The notes under the pieces: model-generated | The model's input: only the letters and a program-made list of their open reading frames with translations | Told to the model about the DNA's origin: nothing | Databases searched by the model: none | From: Ricordea florida | Taxonomy: Eukaryota > Cnidaria > Anthozoa > Corallimorpharia > Ricordeidae | Direction of reading: 5' to 3' | NCBI GenBank assembly: GCA_949710005.1 | Contig: OX453275.1 | Span: 21,045,491-21,109,490 of the forward strand | Length of the DNA stretch: 64,000 nt | Translations under genes and position numbers: made by a program | Part shown: in pieces, positions 22,813 to 35,411 of the stretch | Position numbering within the stretch: the stretch's first letter is position 1 | How the letters are laid out: the number at the start of each line of letters is the position of its first letter

Positions 22813-25800
22813 ACAAGATACAATACCAGGAGATGGTTGAGAGGAAACTCAGCCTTACAGATTTTTGTCAAAACACCATATAAGAGATTGTATGGGCAGA
22901 AGGACCGTCACTTAAGGGGGTTAGTTATCAAATCATTTGGAATGTTTTATCTATATGTAATAGTAGGATATAGAGTCAGGTTTAGGTAACGAATAAAATT
23001 TTAATTGCAACGATTAGATTTCCGAGTGATTTAAGGGAAATAAACTTTTTGCTACTACGCATGCGCATTTCCACCAATTGCCTATAACCCTTAAAATGAC
23101 AGTTATTCTATCATACCTCGGCCTGCATAATCTTTGCAATTCTCAAACATTGCAGATTTCAAGCATTACAACAGGGTATTATCCACGTAAAGAATCAAAT
23201 TGTTTGTAATTCGCAATCGTATTTTATTCTGGCTGTCAAGATATTTGCTTAAGGCAGCTAATTCTATAGCATACTGCTCAGAGATTACTCAAGTTCAACA
23301 AATCAGTCCTCATTACACAGATTAGTGATGGACATGCAATTTTTACCATCTTGTAGTATTTAAAATGTAATTTAAAATCCATTTTATGTCGTAAATGTCG
23401 TCATTTTATAAGACAAAATACAATACCAAGAGATGGTTGCAGTGAAACTCAGCTTTACAGATTTTTGTCAAAACACCATATAAGAGATTGTATGGGCAGA
23501 AGGACCGTCACTTAAGGGGGTTAGTTATCAAATCATTTGGAATGTTTTATCTATATGTAATAGTAGGATATAGAGTCAGGCTTAGGTAACGAATAAAATT
23601 TTAATTGCAACGATTAGATTTCCGAGTGATTTAAGGGAAATAAACTTTTTGCTACTACGCATGCGCATTTCCACCAATTGCCTATAACCCTTAAAATGAC
23701 AGTTATTCTATCATACCTCGGCCTGCATAATCTTTGCAATTCTCAAACATTGCAGATTTCAAGCATTACAACAGGGTATTATCCACGTAAAGAATCAAAT
23801 TGTTTGTAATTCGCAATCGTATTTTATTCTGGCTGTCAAGATATTTGCTTAAGGCAGCTAATTCTATAGCATACTGCTCAGAGATTACTCAAGTTCAACA
23901 AATCAGTCCTCATTACACAGATTAGTGATGCACATGCAATTTTTACCATCTTGTAGTATTTAAAATGTAATTTAAAATCCATTTTATGTCGTAAATGTCG
24001 TCATTTTATAAGACAAAATACAATACCAAGAGATGGTTGCAGTGAAACTCCGCTTTACAGATTTTTGTCAAAACACCATATAAGAGATTGTATGGGCAGA
24101 AGGACCGTCATTTAAGGGGGTAAGTTATCAAATCATTTGGAATGTTTTATCTATATGTAATAGTAGGATATAGAGTCAGGTTTAGGTAACGAATAAAATT
24201 TTAATTGCAACGATTAGATTTCCGAGTGATTTAAGGGAAATAAACTTTTTGTTACTACGCATGCGCATTTCCACCAATTGCCTATAACCCTTAAAATGAC
24301 AATTATTCTATCATACCTCGGCCTGCAGAATCCTTGCATTTCTGAAACATTGCAGATTTGTAGTATTACAACAGGATATTATCCACGTAAAGAATCAAAT
24401 TGTTTGTAGTTCGCAATCGTATTCTATTCTGGCTGTCAAGATATTTGCTTAAGGCAGCTAATTCTCTAGCATACTGCTTAGAGAGTACTCAACTTCAACA
24501 AATCAGTCCTCATTACACAGATTAGTGATGGACATGCACTTTTTACCATATTGTAGCATTTAAGATGTCATTTAAAATCCATTTTATGTTGTGATTGTAG
24601 TCATTTTTGAAGACAAGATACAATACCAGGAGATGGTTGAGAGGAAACTCAGCCTTACAGATTTTTGTCAAAACACCATATAAGAGATTGTATGGGCAGA
24701 AGGACCGTCACTTAAGGGGGTTAGTTATCAAATCATTTGGAATGTTTTATCTATATGTAATAGTAGGATATAGAGTCAGGTTTAGGTAACGAATAAAATT
24801 TTAATTGCAACGATTAGATTTCCGAGTGATTTAAGGGAAATAAACTTTTTGCTACTACGCATGCGCATTTCCACCAATTGCCTATAACCCTTAAAATGAC
24901 AGTTATTCTATCATACCTCGGCCTGCATAATCTTTGCAATTCTCAAACATTGCAGATTTCAAGCATTACAACAGGGTATTATCCACGTAAATAATCAAAT
25001 TGTTTGTAATTCGCAATCGTATTTTATTCTGGCTGTCAAGATATTTGCTTAAGGCAGCTAATTCTATAGCATACTGCTCAGAGATTACTCAAGTTCAACA
25101 AATCAGTCCTCATTACACAGATTAGTGATGCACATGCAATTTTTACCATCTTGTAGTATTTAAAATGTAATTTAAAATCCATTTTATGTCGTAAATGTCG
25201 TCATTTTATAAGACAAAATACAATACCAAGAGATGGTTGCAGTGAAACTCCGCTTTACAGATTTTTGTCAAAACACCATATAAGAGATTGTATGGGCAGA
25301 AGGACCGTCATTTAAGGGGGTAAGTTATCAAATCATTTGGAATGTTTTATCTATATGTAATAGTAGGATATAGAGTCAGGTTTAGGTAACGAATAAAATT
25401 TTAATTGCAACGATTAGATTTCCGAGTGATTTAAGGGAAATAAACTTTTTGTTACTACGCATGCGCATTTCCACCAATTGCCTATAACCCTTAAAATGAC
25501 AATTATTCTATCATACCTCGGCCTGCAGAATCTTTGCATTTCTGAAACATTGCAGATTTGTAGTATTACAACAGGATATTATCCACGTAAAGAATCAAAT
25601 TGTTTGTAGTTCGCAATCGTATTCTATTCTGGCTGTCAAGATATTTGCTTAAGGCAGCTAATTCTCTAGCATACTGCTTAGAGAGTACTCAACTTCAACA
25701 AATCAGTCCTCATTACACAGATTAGTGATGGACATGCACTTTTTACCATATTGTAGCATTTAAAATGTCATTTAAAATCCATTTTATGTTGTGATTGTAG

Positions 25801-27612
25801 TCATTTTTGAAGACAAGATACAATACCAGGAGATGGTTGAGAGGAAACTCAGCCTTACAGATTTTTGTCAAAACACCATATAAGAGATTGTATGGGCAGA
25901 AGGACCGTCACTTAAGGGGGTTAGTTATCAAATCATTTGGAATGTTTTATCTATATGTAATAGTAGGATATAGAGTCAGGTTTAGGTAACGAATAAAATT
26001 TTAATTGCAACGATTAGATTTCCGAGTGATTTAAGGGAAATAAACTTTTTGCTACTACGCATGCGCATTTCCACCAATTGCCTATAACCCTTAAAATGAC
26101 AGTTATTCTATCATACCTCGGCCTGCATAATCTTTGCAATTCTCAAACATTGCAGATTTTAAGCATTACAACAGGGTATTATCCACGTAAAGAATCAAAT
26201 TGTTTGTAATTCGCAATCGTATTTTATTCTGGCTGTCAAGATATTTGCTTAAGGCAGCTAATTCTATAGCATACTGCTCAGAGATTACTCAAGTTCAACA
26301 AATCAGTCCTCATTACACAGATTAGTGATGGACATGCAATTTTTACCATCTTGTAGTATTTAAAATGTAATTTAAAATCCATTTTATGTCGTAAATGTCG
26401 TCATTTTATAAGACAAAATACAATACCAAGAGATGGTTGCAGTGAAACTCAGCTTTACAGATTTTTGTCAAAACACCATATAAGAGATTGTATGGGCAGA
26501 AGGACCGTCACTTAAGGGGGTTAGTTATCAAATCATTTGGAATGTTTTATCTATATGTAATAGTAGGATATAGAGTCAGGTTTAGGTAACGAATAAAATT
26601 TTAATTGCAACGATTAGATTTCCGAGTGATTTAAGGGAAATAAACTTTTTGCTACTACGCATGCGCATTTCCACCAATTGCCTATAACCCTTAAAATGAC
26701 AGTTATTCTATCATACCTCGGCCTGCATAATCTTTGCAATTCTCAAACATTGCAGATTTCAAGCATTACAACAGGGTATTATCCACGTAAAGAATCAAAT
26801 TGTTTGTAATTCGCAATCGTATTTTATTCTGGCTGTCAAGATATTTGCTTAAGGCAGCTAATTCTATAGCATACTGCTCAGAGATTACTCAAGTTCAACA
26901 AATCAGTCCTCATTACACAGATTAGTGATGCACATGCAATTTTTACCATCTTGTAGTATTTAAAATGTAATTTAAAATCCATTTTATGTCGTAAATGTCG
27001 TCATTTTATAAGACAAAATACAATACCAAGAGATGGTTGCAGTGAAACTCAGCTTTACAGATTTTTGTCAAAACACCATATAAGAGATTGTATGGGCAGA
27101 AGGACCGTCATTTAAGGGGGTAAGTTATCAAATCATTTGGAATGTTTTATCTATATGTAATAGTAGGATATAGAGTCAGGTTTAGGTAACGAATAAAATT
27201 TTAATTGCAACGATTAGATTTCCGAGTGATTTAAGGGAAATAAACTTTTTGTTACTACGCATGCGCATTTCCACCAATTGCCTATAACCCTTAAAATGAC
27301 AATTATTCTATCATACCTCGGCCGGCAGAATCTTTGCATTTCTGAAATATTGCAGATTTGTAGTATTACATCAGGATATTATCCACGTAAAGAATCAAAT
27401 TGTTTGTAATTCGCAATCGTATTCTATTCTGGCTGTCAAGATATTTGCTTAAGGCAGCTAATTCTCTAGCATACTGCTTAGAGAGTACTCAACTTCAACA
27501 AATCAGTCCTCATTACACAGATTAGTGATGGACATGCACTTTTTACCATCTTGTAGCATTTAAAATGTCATTTAAAATCCATTTTATGTTGTGATTGTAG
27601 TCATTTTTGAAG
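22813..27612 (+). repeat. A-B/A-B trimers flanking one A-B dimer
   Basis: 22813-24612 and 25813-27612 are trimers (A, B/A hybrid, B) with a dimer at 24613-25812 between them. The A and hybrid units share gctactacg, acagggtatt and attttattct. In both hybrids the change from B-type to A-type lies between offsets 42 and 99 (23455-23511 and 26455-26511). This is a different breakpoint from those in the hybrids at 28213 and 59412. Confidence 0.85.
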
Positions 27613-30600
27613 ACAAGATACAATACCAGGAGATGGTTGAGAGGAAACTCAGCCTTACAGATTTTTGTCAAAACACCATATAAGAGATTGTATGGGCAGA
27701 AGGACCGTCACTTAAGGGGGTTAGTTATCAAATCATTTGGAATGTTTTATCTATATGTAATAGTAGGATATAGAGTCAGGTTTAGGTAACGAATAAAGTT
27801 TTAGTTGCAACGATTAGATTTCCGAGTGATTTAAGGGAAATAAACTTTTTGTTACTACGCATGCGCATTTCCACCAATTGCCTATAACCCTTAAAATGAC
27901 AGTTATTCTATCATACCTCGGCCTGCATAATCTTTGCAATTCTCAAACATTGCAGATTTCAAGCATTACAACAGGATATTATCCACGTAAAGAATCAAAT
28001 TGTTTGTAATTCGCAATCGTATTCTATTCTGGCTGTCAAGATATTTGCTTAAGGCAGCTAATTCTATAGCATACTGCTCAGAGATTACTCAAGTTCAACA
28101 AATCAGTCCTCATTACACAGATTAGTGATGGACATGCAATTTTTACCATCTTGTAGTATTTAAAATGTAATTTAAAATCCATTTTATGTCGTAAATGTCG
28201 TCATTTTATAAGACAAAATACAATACCAAGAGATGGTTGCAGTGAAACTCAGCTTTACAGATTTTTGTCAAAACACCATATAAGAGATTGTATGGGCAGA
28301 AGGACCGTCATTTAAGGGGGTAAGTTATCAAATCATTTGGAATGTTTTATCTATATGTAATAGTAGGATATAGAGTCAGGTTTAGGTAACGAATAAAATT
28401 TTAATTGCAACGATTAGATTTCCGAGTGATTTAAGGGAAATAAACTTTTTGTTAATACGCATGCGCATTTCCACCAATTGCCTATAACCCTTAAAATGAC
28501 AGTTATTCTATCATACCTCGGCCTGCATAATCTTTGCAATTCTCAAACATTGCAGATTTCAAGCATTACAACAGGATATTATCCACGTAAAGAATCAAAT
28601 TGTTTGTAATTCGCAATCGTATTCTATTCTGGCTGTCAAGATATTTGCTTAAGGCAGCTAATTCTATAGCATACTGCTCAGAGATTACTCAAGTTCAACA
28701 AATCAGTCCTCATTACACAGATTAGTGATGCACATGCAATTTTTACCATCTTGTAGTATTTAAAATGTAATTTAAAATCCATTTTATGTCGTAAATGTCG
28801 TCATTTTATAAGACAAAATACAATACCAAGAGATGGTTGCAGTGAAACTCAGCTTTACAGATTTTTGTCAAAACACCATATAAGAGATTGTATGGGCAGA
28901 AGGACCGTCATTTAAGGGGTAAGTTATCAAGTCATTTGGAATGTTTTATCTATATGTAATAGTAGGATATAGAGTCAGGTTTAGGTAACGAATAAAATTT
29001 TAATTGCAACGATTAGATTTCCGAGTGATTTAAGGGAAATAAACTTTTTGTTACTACGCATGCGCATTTCCACCAATTGCCTATAACCCTTAAAATGACA
29101 ATTATTCTATCATACCTCGGCCTGCAGAATCTTTGCATTTCTGAAACATTGCAGATTTGTAGTATTACAACAGGATATTATCCACGTAAAGAATCAAATT
29201 GTTTGTAGTTCGCAATCGTATTCTATTCTGGCTGTCAAGATATTTGCTTAAGGCAGCTAATTCTCTAGCATACTGCTTAGAGAGTACTCAACTTCAACAA
29301 ATCAGTCCTCATTACACAGATTAGTGATGGACATGCACTTTTTACCATATTGTAGCATTTAAAATGTCATTTAAAATCCATTTTATGTTGTGATTGTAGT
29401 CATTTTTGAAGACAAGATACAATACCAGGAGATGGTTGAGAGGAAACTCAGCCTTACAGATTTTTGTCAAAACACCATATAAGAGATTGTATGGGCAGAA
29501 GGACCGTCATTTAAGGGGGTAAGTTATCAAATCATTTGGAATGTTTTATCTATATGTAATAGTAGGATATAGAGTCAGGTTTAGGTAACGAATAAAATTT
29601 TAATTGCAACGATTAGATTTCCGAGTGATTTAAGGGAAATAAACTTTTTGTTACTACGCATGCGCATTTCCACCAATTGCCTATAACCCTTAAAATGACA
29701 ATTATTCTATCATACCTCGGCCTGCAGAATCTTTGCATTTCTGAAACATTGCAGATTTGTAGTATTACAACAGGATATTATCCACGTAAAGAATCAAATT
29801 GTTTGTAATTCGCAATCGTATTCTATTCTGGCTGTCAAGATATTTGCTTAAGGCAGCTAATTCTCTAGCATACTGCTTAGAGAGTACTCAACTTCAACAA
29901 ATCAGTCCTCATTACACAGATTAGTGATGGACATGCACTTTTTACCATCTTGTAGCATTTAAAATGTCATTTAAAATCCATTTTATGTTGTGATTGTAGT
30001 CATTTTTGAAGACAAGATACAATACCAGGAGATGGTTGAGAGGAAACCCAGCCTTACAGATTTTTGTCAAAACACCATATAAGAGATTGTATGGGCAGAA
30101 GGACCGTCACTTAAGGGGGTTAGTTATCAAATCATTTGGAATGTTTTATCTATATGTAATAGTAGGATATAGAGTCAGGTTTAGGTAACGAATAAAGTTT
30201 TAGTTGCAACGATTAGATTTCCGAGTGATTTAAGGGAAATAAACTTTTTGTTACTACGCATGCGCATTTCCACCAATTGCCTATAACCCTTAAAATGACA
30301 GTTATTCTATCATACCTCGGCCTGCATAATCTTTGCAATTCTCAAACATTGCAGATTTCAAGCATTACAACAGGATATTATCCACGTAAAGAATCAAATT
30401 GTTTGTAATTCGCAATCGTATTCTATTCTGGCTGTCAAGATATTTGCTTAAGGCAGCTAATTCTATAGCATACTGCTCAGAGATTACTCAAGTTCAACAA
30501 ATCAGTCCTCATTACACAGATTAGTGATGGACATGCAATTTTTACCATCTTGTAGTATTTAAAATGTAATTTAAAATCCATTTTATGTCGTAAATGTCGT

Positions 30601-32411
30601 CATTTTATAAGACAAAATACAATACCAAGAGATGGTTGCAGTGAAACTCAGCTTTACAGATTTTTGTCAAAACACCATATAAGAGATTGTATGGGCAGAA
30701 GGACCGTCATTTAAGGGGGTAAGTTATCAAATCATTTGGAATGTTTTATCTATATGTAATAGTAGGATATAGAGTCAGGTTTAGGTAACGAATAAAATTT
30801 TAATTGCAACGATTAGATTTCCGAGTGATTTAAGGGAAATAAACTTTTTGTTAATACGCATGCGCATTTCCACCAATTGCCTATAACCCTTAAAATGACA
30901 GTTATTCTATCATACCTCGGCCTGCATAATCTTTGCAATTCTCAAACATTGCAGATTTCAAGCATTACAACAGGATATTATCCACGTAAAGAATCAAATT
31001 GTTTGTAATTCGCAATCGTATTCTATTCTGGCTGTCAAGATATTTGCTTAAGGCAGCTAATTCTATAGCATACTGCTCAGAGATTACTCAAGTTCAACAA
31101 ATCAGTCCTCATTACACAGATTAGTGATGCACATGCAATTTTTACCATCTTGTAGTATTTAAAATGTAATTTAAAATCCATTTTATGTCGTAAATGTCGT
31201 CATTTTATAAGACAAAATACAATACCAAGAGATGGTTGCAGTGAAACTCAGCTTTACAGATTTTTGTCAAAACACCATATAAGAGATTGTATGGGCAGAA
31301 GGACCGTCATTTAAGGGGGTAAGTTATCAAATCATTTGGAATGTTTTATCTATATGTAATAGTAGGATATAGAGTCAGGTTTAGGTAACGAATAAAATTT
31401 TAATTGCAACGATTAGATTTCCGAGTGATTTAAGGGAAATAAACTTTTTGTTACTACGCATGCGCATTTCCACCAATTGCCTATAACCCTTAAAATGACA
31501 ATTATTCTATCATACCTCGGCCTGCAGAATCTTTGCATTTCTGAAACATTGCAGATTTGTAGTATTACAACAGGATATTATCCACGTAAAGAATCAAATT
31601 GTTTGTAGTTCGCAATCGTATTCTATTCTGGCTGTCAAGATATTTGCTTAAGGCAGCTAATTCTCTAGCATACTGCTTAGAGAGTACTCAACTTCAACAA
31701 ATCAGTCCTCATTACACAGATTAGTGATGGACATGCACTTTTTACCATATTGTAGCATTTAAAATGTCATTTAAAATCCATTTTATGTTGTGATTGTAGT
31801 CATTTTTGAAGACAAGATACAATACCAGGAGATGGTTGAGAGGAAACTCAGCCTTACAGATTTTTGTCAAAACACCATATAAGAGATTGTATGGGCAGAA
31901 GGACCGTCATTTAAGGGGGTAAGTTATCAAATCATTTGGAATGTTTTATCTATATGTAATAGTAGGATATAGAGTCAGGTTTAGGTAACGAATAAAATTT
32001 TAATTGCAACGATTAGATTTCCGAGTGATTTAAGGGAAATAAACTTTTTGTTACTACGCATGCGCATTTCCACCAATTGCCTATAACCCTTAAAATGACA
32101 ATTATTCTATCATACCTCGGCCTGCAGAATCTTTGCATTTCTGAAACATTGCAGATTTGTAGTATTACAACAGGATATTATCCACGTAAAGAATCAAATT
32201 GTTTGTAATTCGCAATCGTATTCTATTCTGGCTGTCAAGATATTTGCTTAAGGCAGCTAATTCTCTAGCATACTGCTTAGAGAGTACTCAACTTCAACAA
32301 ATCAGTCCTCATTACACAGATTAGTGATGGACATGCACTTTTTACCATCTTGTAGCATTTAAAATGTCATTTAAAATCCATTTTATGTTGTGATTGTAGT
32401 CATTTTTGAAG
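27613..32411 (+). repeat. Tandem duplication of a 2.4-kb block of four monomers
   Basis: 27613-30011 (A, B/A, B, A/B) and 30012-32411 (same order) share private bases: aataaagttt in the first A unit, gttaatacgc in the hybrid, tgatgcacatg at the hybrid's end and gtagttcgc in the B unit. The left copy is 1 bp shorter because of the deletion near 28920. The right copy has accca in its A unit, where the left copy has actca. This is a four-monomer exchange register. Confidence 0.9.
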
Positions 32412-35411
32412 ACAAGATACAATACCAGGAGATGGTTGAGAGGAAACCCAGCCTTACAGATTTTTGTCAAAACACCATATAAGGGATTGTATGGGCAGAA
32501 GGACCGTCACTTAAGGGGGTTAGTTATCAAATCATTTGGAATGTTTTATCTATATGTAATAGTAGGATATAGAGTCAGGTTTAGGTAACGAATAAAATTT
32601 TAATTGCAACGATTAGATTTCCGAGTGATTTAAGGGAAATAAACTTTTTGCTACTACGCATGCGCATTTCCACCAATTGCCTATAACCCTTAAAATGACA
32701 ATTATTCTATCATACCTCGGCCTGCATAATCTTTGCAATTCTCAAACATTGCAGATTTTAAGCATTACAACAGGGTATTATCCACGTAAAGAATCAAATT
32801 GTTTGTAATTCGCAATCGTATTCTATTCTGGCTGTCAAGATATTTGCTTAAGGCAGCTAATTCTATAACATACTGCTTAGAGATTACTCAAGTTCAACAA
32901 ATCAGTCCTCATTACACAGATTAGTGATGGACATGCAATTTTTACCATCTTGTAGTATTTAAAATGTAATTTAAAATCCATTTTATGTCGTAAATGTCGT
33001 CATTTTATAAGACAAAATACAATACCAAGAGATGGTTGCAGTGAAACTCAGCTTTACAGATTTTTGTCAAAACACCATATAAGAGATTGTATGGGCAGAA
33101 GGACCGTCATTTAAGGGGGTAAGTTATCAAATCATTTGGAATGTTTTATCTATATGTAATAGTAGGATATAGAGTCAGGTTTAGGTAACGAATAAAATTT
33201 TAATTGCAACGATTAGATCTCCGAGTGATTTAAGGGAAATAAACTTTTTGTTACTACGCATGCGCATTTCCACCAATTGCCTATAGCCCTTAAAATGACA
33301 ATTATTCTATCATACCTCGGCCTGCAGAATCTTTGCATTTCTGAAACATTGCAGATTTGTAGTATTACAACAGGATATTATCCACGTAAAGAATCAAATT
33401 GTTTGTAATTCGCAATCGTATTCTATTCTGGCTGTCAAGATATTTGCTTAAGGCAGCTAATTCTCTAGCATACTGCTTAGAGAGTACTCAGCTTCAACAA
33501 ATCAGTCCTCATTACACAGATTAGTGATGGACATGCACTTTTTACCATCTTGTAGCATTTAAAATGTCATTTAAAATCCATTTTATGTTGTGATTGTAGT
33601 CATTTTTGAAGACAAGATACAATACCAGGAGATGGTTGAGAGGAAACTCAGCCTTACAGATTTTTGTCAAAACTCCATATAAGAGATTGTATGGGCAGAA
33701 GGACCGTCACTTAAGGGGGTTAGTTATCAAATCATTTGGAATGTTTTATCTATATGTAATAGTAGGATATAGAGTCAGGTTTAGGTAACGAATAAAATTT
33801 TAATTGCAACGATTAGATTTCCGAGTGATTTAAGGGAAATAAACTTTTTGCTACTACGCATGCGCATTTCCACCAATTGCCTATAACCCTTAAAATGACA
33901 GTTATTCTATCATACCTCGGCCTGCATAATCTTTGCAATTCTCAAACATTGCAGATTTCAACCATTACAACAGGGTATTATCCACGTAAAGAATCAAATT
34001 GTTTGTAATTCGCAATCGTATTCTATTCTGGCTGTCAAGATATTTGCTTAAGGCAGCTAATTCTATAGCATACTGCTCAGAGATTACTCAAGTTCAACAA
34101 ATCAGTCCTCATTACACAGATTAGTGATGGACATGCAATTTTTACCATCTTGTAGTATTTAAAATGTAATTTAAAATCCATTTTATGTCGTAAATGTCGT
34201 CATTTTATAAGACAAAATACAATACCAAGAGATGGTTGCAGTGAAACTCAGCTTTACAGATTTTTGTCAAAACACCATATAAGAGATTGTATGGGCAGAA
34301 GGACCGTCATTTAAGGGGGTAAGTTATCAAATCATTTGGAATGTTTTATCTATATGTAATAGTAGGATATAGAGTCAGGTTTAGGTAACGAATAAAATTT
34401 TAATTGCAACGATTAGATTTCCGAGTGATTTAAGGGAAATAAACTTTTTGTTACTACGCATGCGCATTTCCACCAATTGCCTATAACCCTTAAAATGACA
34501 ATTATTCTATCATACCTCGGCCTGCAGAATCTTTGCATTTCTGAAACATTGCAGATTTGTAGTATTACAACAGGATATTATCCACGTAAAGAATCAAATT
34601 GTTTGTAATTCGCAATCGTATTCTATTCTGGCTGTCAAGATATTTGCTTAAGGCAGCTAATTCTCTAGCATACTGCTTAGAGAGTACTCAGCTTCAACAA
34701 ATCAGTCCTCATTACACAGATTAGTGATGGACATGCACTTTTTACCATCTTGTAGCATTTAAAATGTCATTTAAAATCCATTTTATGTTGTGATTGTAGT
34801 CATTTTTGAAGACAAGATACAATACCAGGAGATGGTTGAGAGGAAACTCAGCCTTACAGATTTTTGTCAAAACACCATATAAGAGATTGTATGGGCAGAA
34901 GGACCGTCACTTAAGGCGGTTAGTTATCAAATCATTTGGAATGTTTTATCTATATGTAATAGTAGGATATAGAGTCAGGTTTAGGTAACGAATAAAATTT
35001 TAATTGCAACGATTAGATTTCCGAGTGATTTAAGGGAAATAAACTTTTTGTTACTACGCATGCGCATTTCCACCAATTGCCTATAACCCTTAAAATGACA
35101 ATTATTCTATCATACCTCGGCCTGCAGAATCTTTGCATTTCTGAAACATTGCAGATTTGTAGTATTACAACAGGATATTATCCACGTAAAGAATCAAATT
35201 GTTTGTAATTCGCAATCGTATTCTATTCTGGCTGTCAAGATATTTGCTTAAGGCAGCTAATTCTCTAGCATACTGCTTAGAGAGTACTCAACTTCAACAA
35301 ATCAGTCCTCATTACACAGATTAGTGATGGACATGCACTTTTTACCATCTTGTAGCATTTAAAATGTCATTTAAAATCCATTTTATGTTGTGATTGTAGT
35401 CATTTTTGAAG

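Larger units (their letters stand above)
21613..35411 (+). repeat. Satellite array, transitional A/B segment with hybrid monomers
   Basis: C, D, E and F disappear and the array becomes A and B units with many recombinants. Starts: 21613 A, 22213 B, 22813 A, 23413 B/A, 24013 B, 24613 A, 25213 B, 25813 A, 26413 B/A, 27013 B, 27613 A, 28213 B/A, 28813 B (599 bp, one G missing from the GGGGG run near 28920), 29412 A/B, 30012 A, 30612 B/A, 31212 B, 31812 A/B, 32412 A, 33012 B, 33612 A, 34212 B, 34812 A/B. B/A means a B-type left part joined to an A-type right part, and A/B the reverse. No gene or other insertion is seen in these 13.8 kb. Confidence 0.96.
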
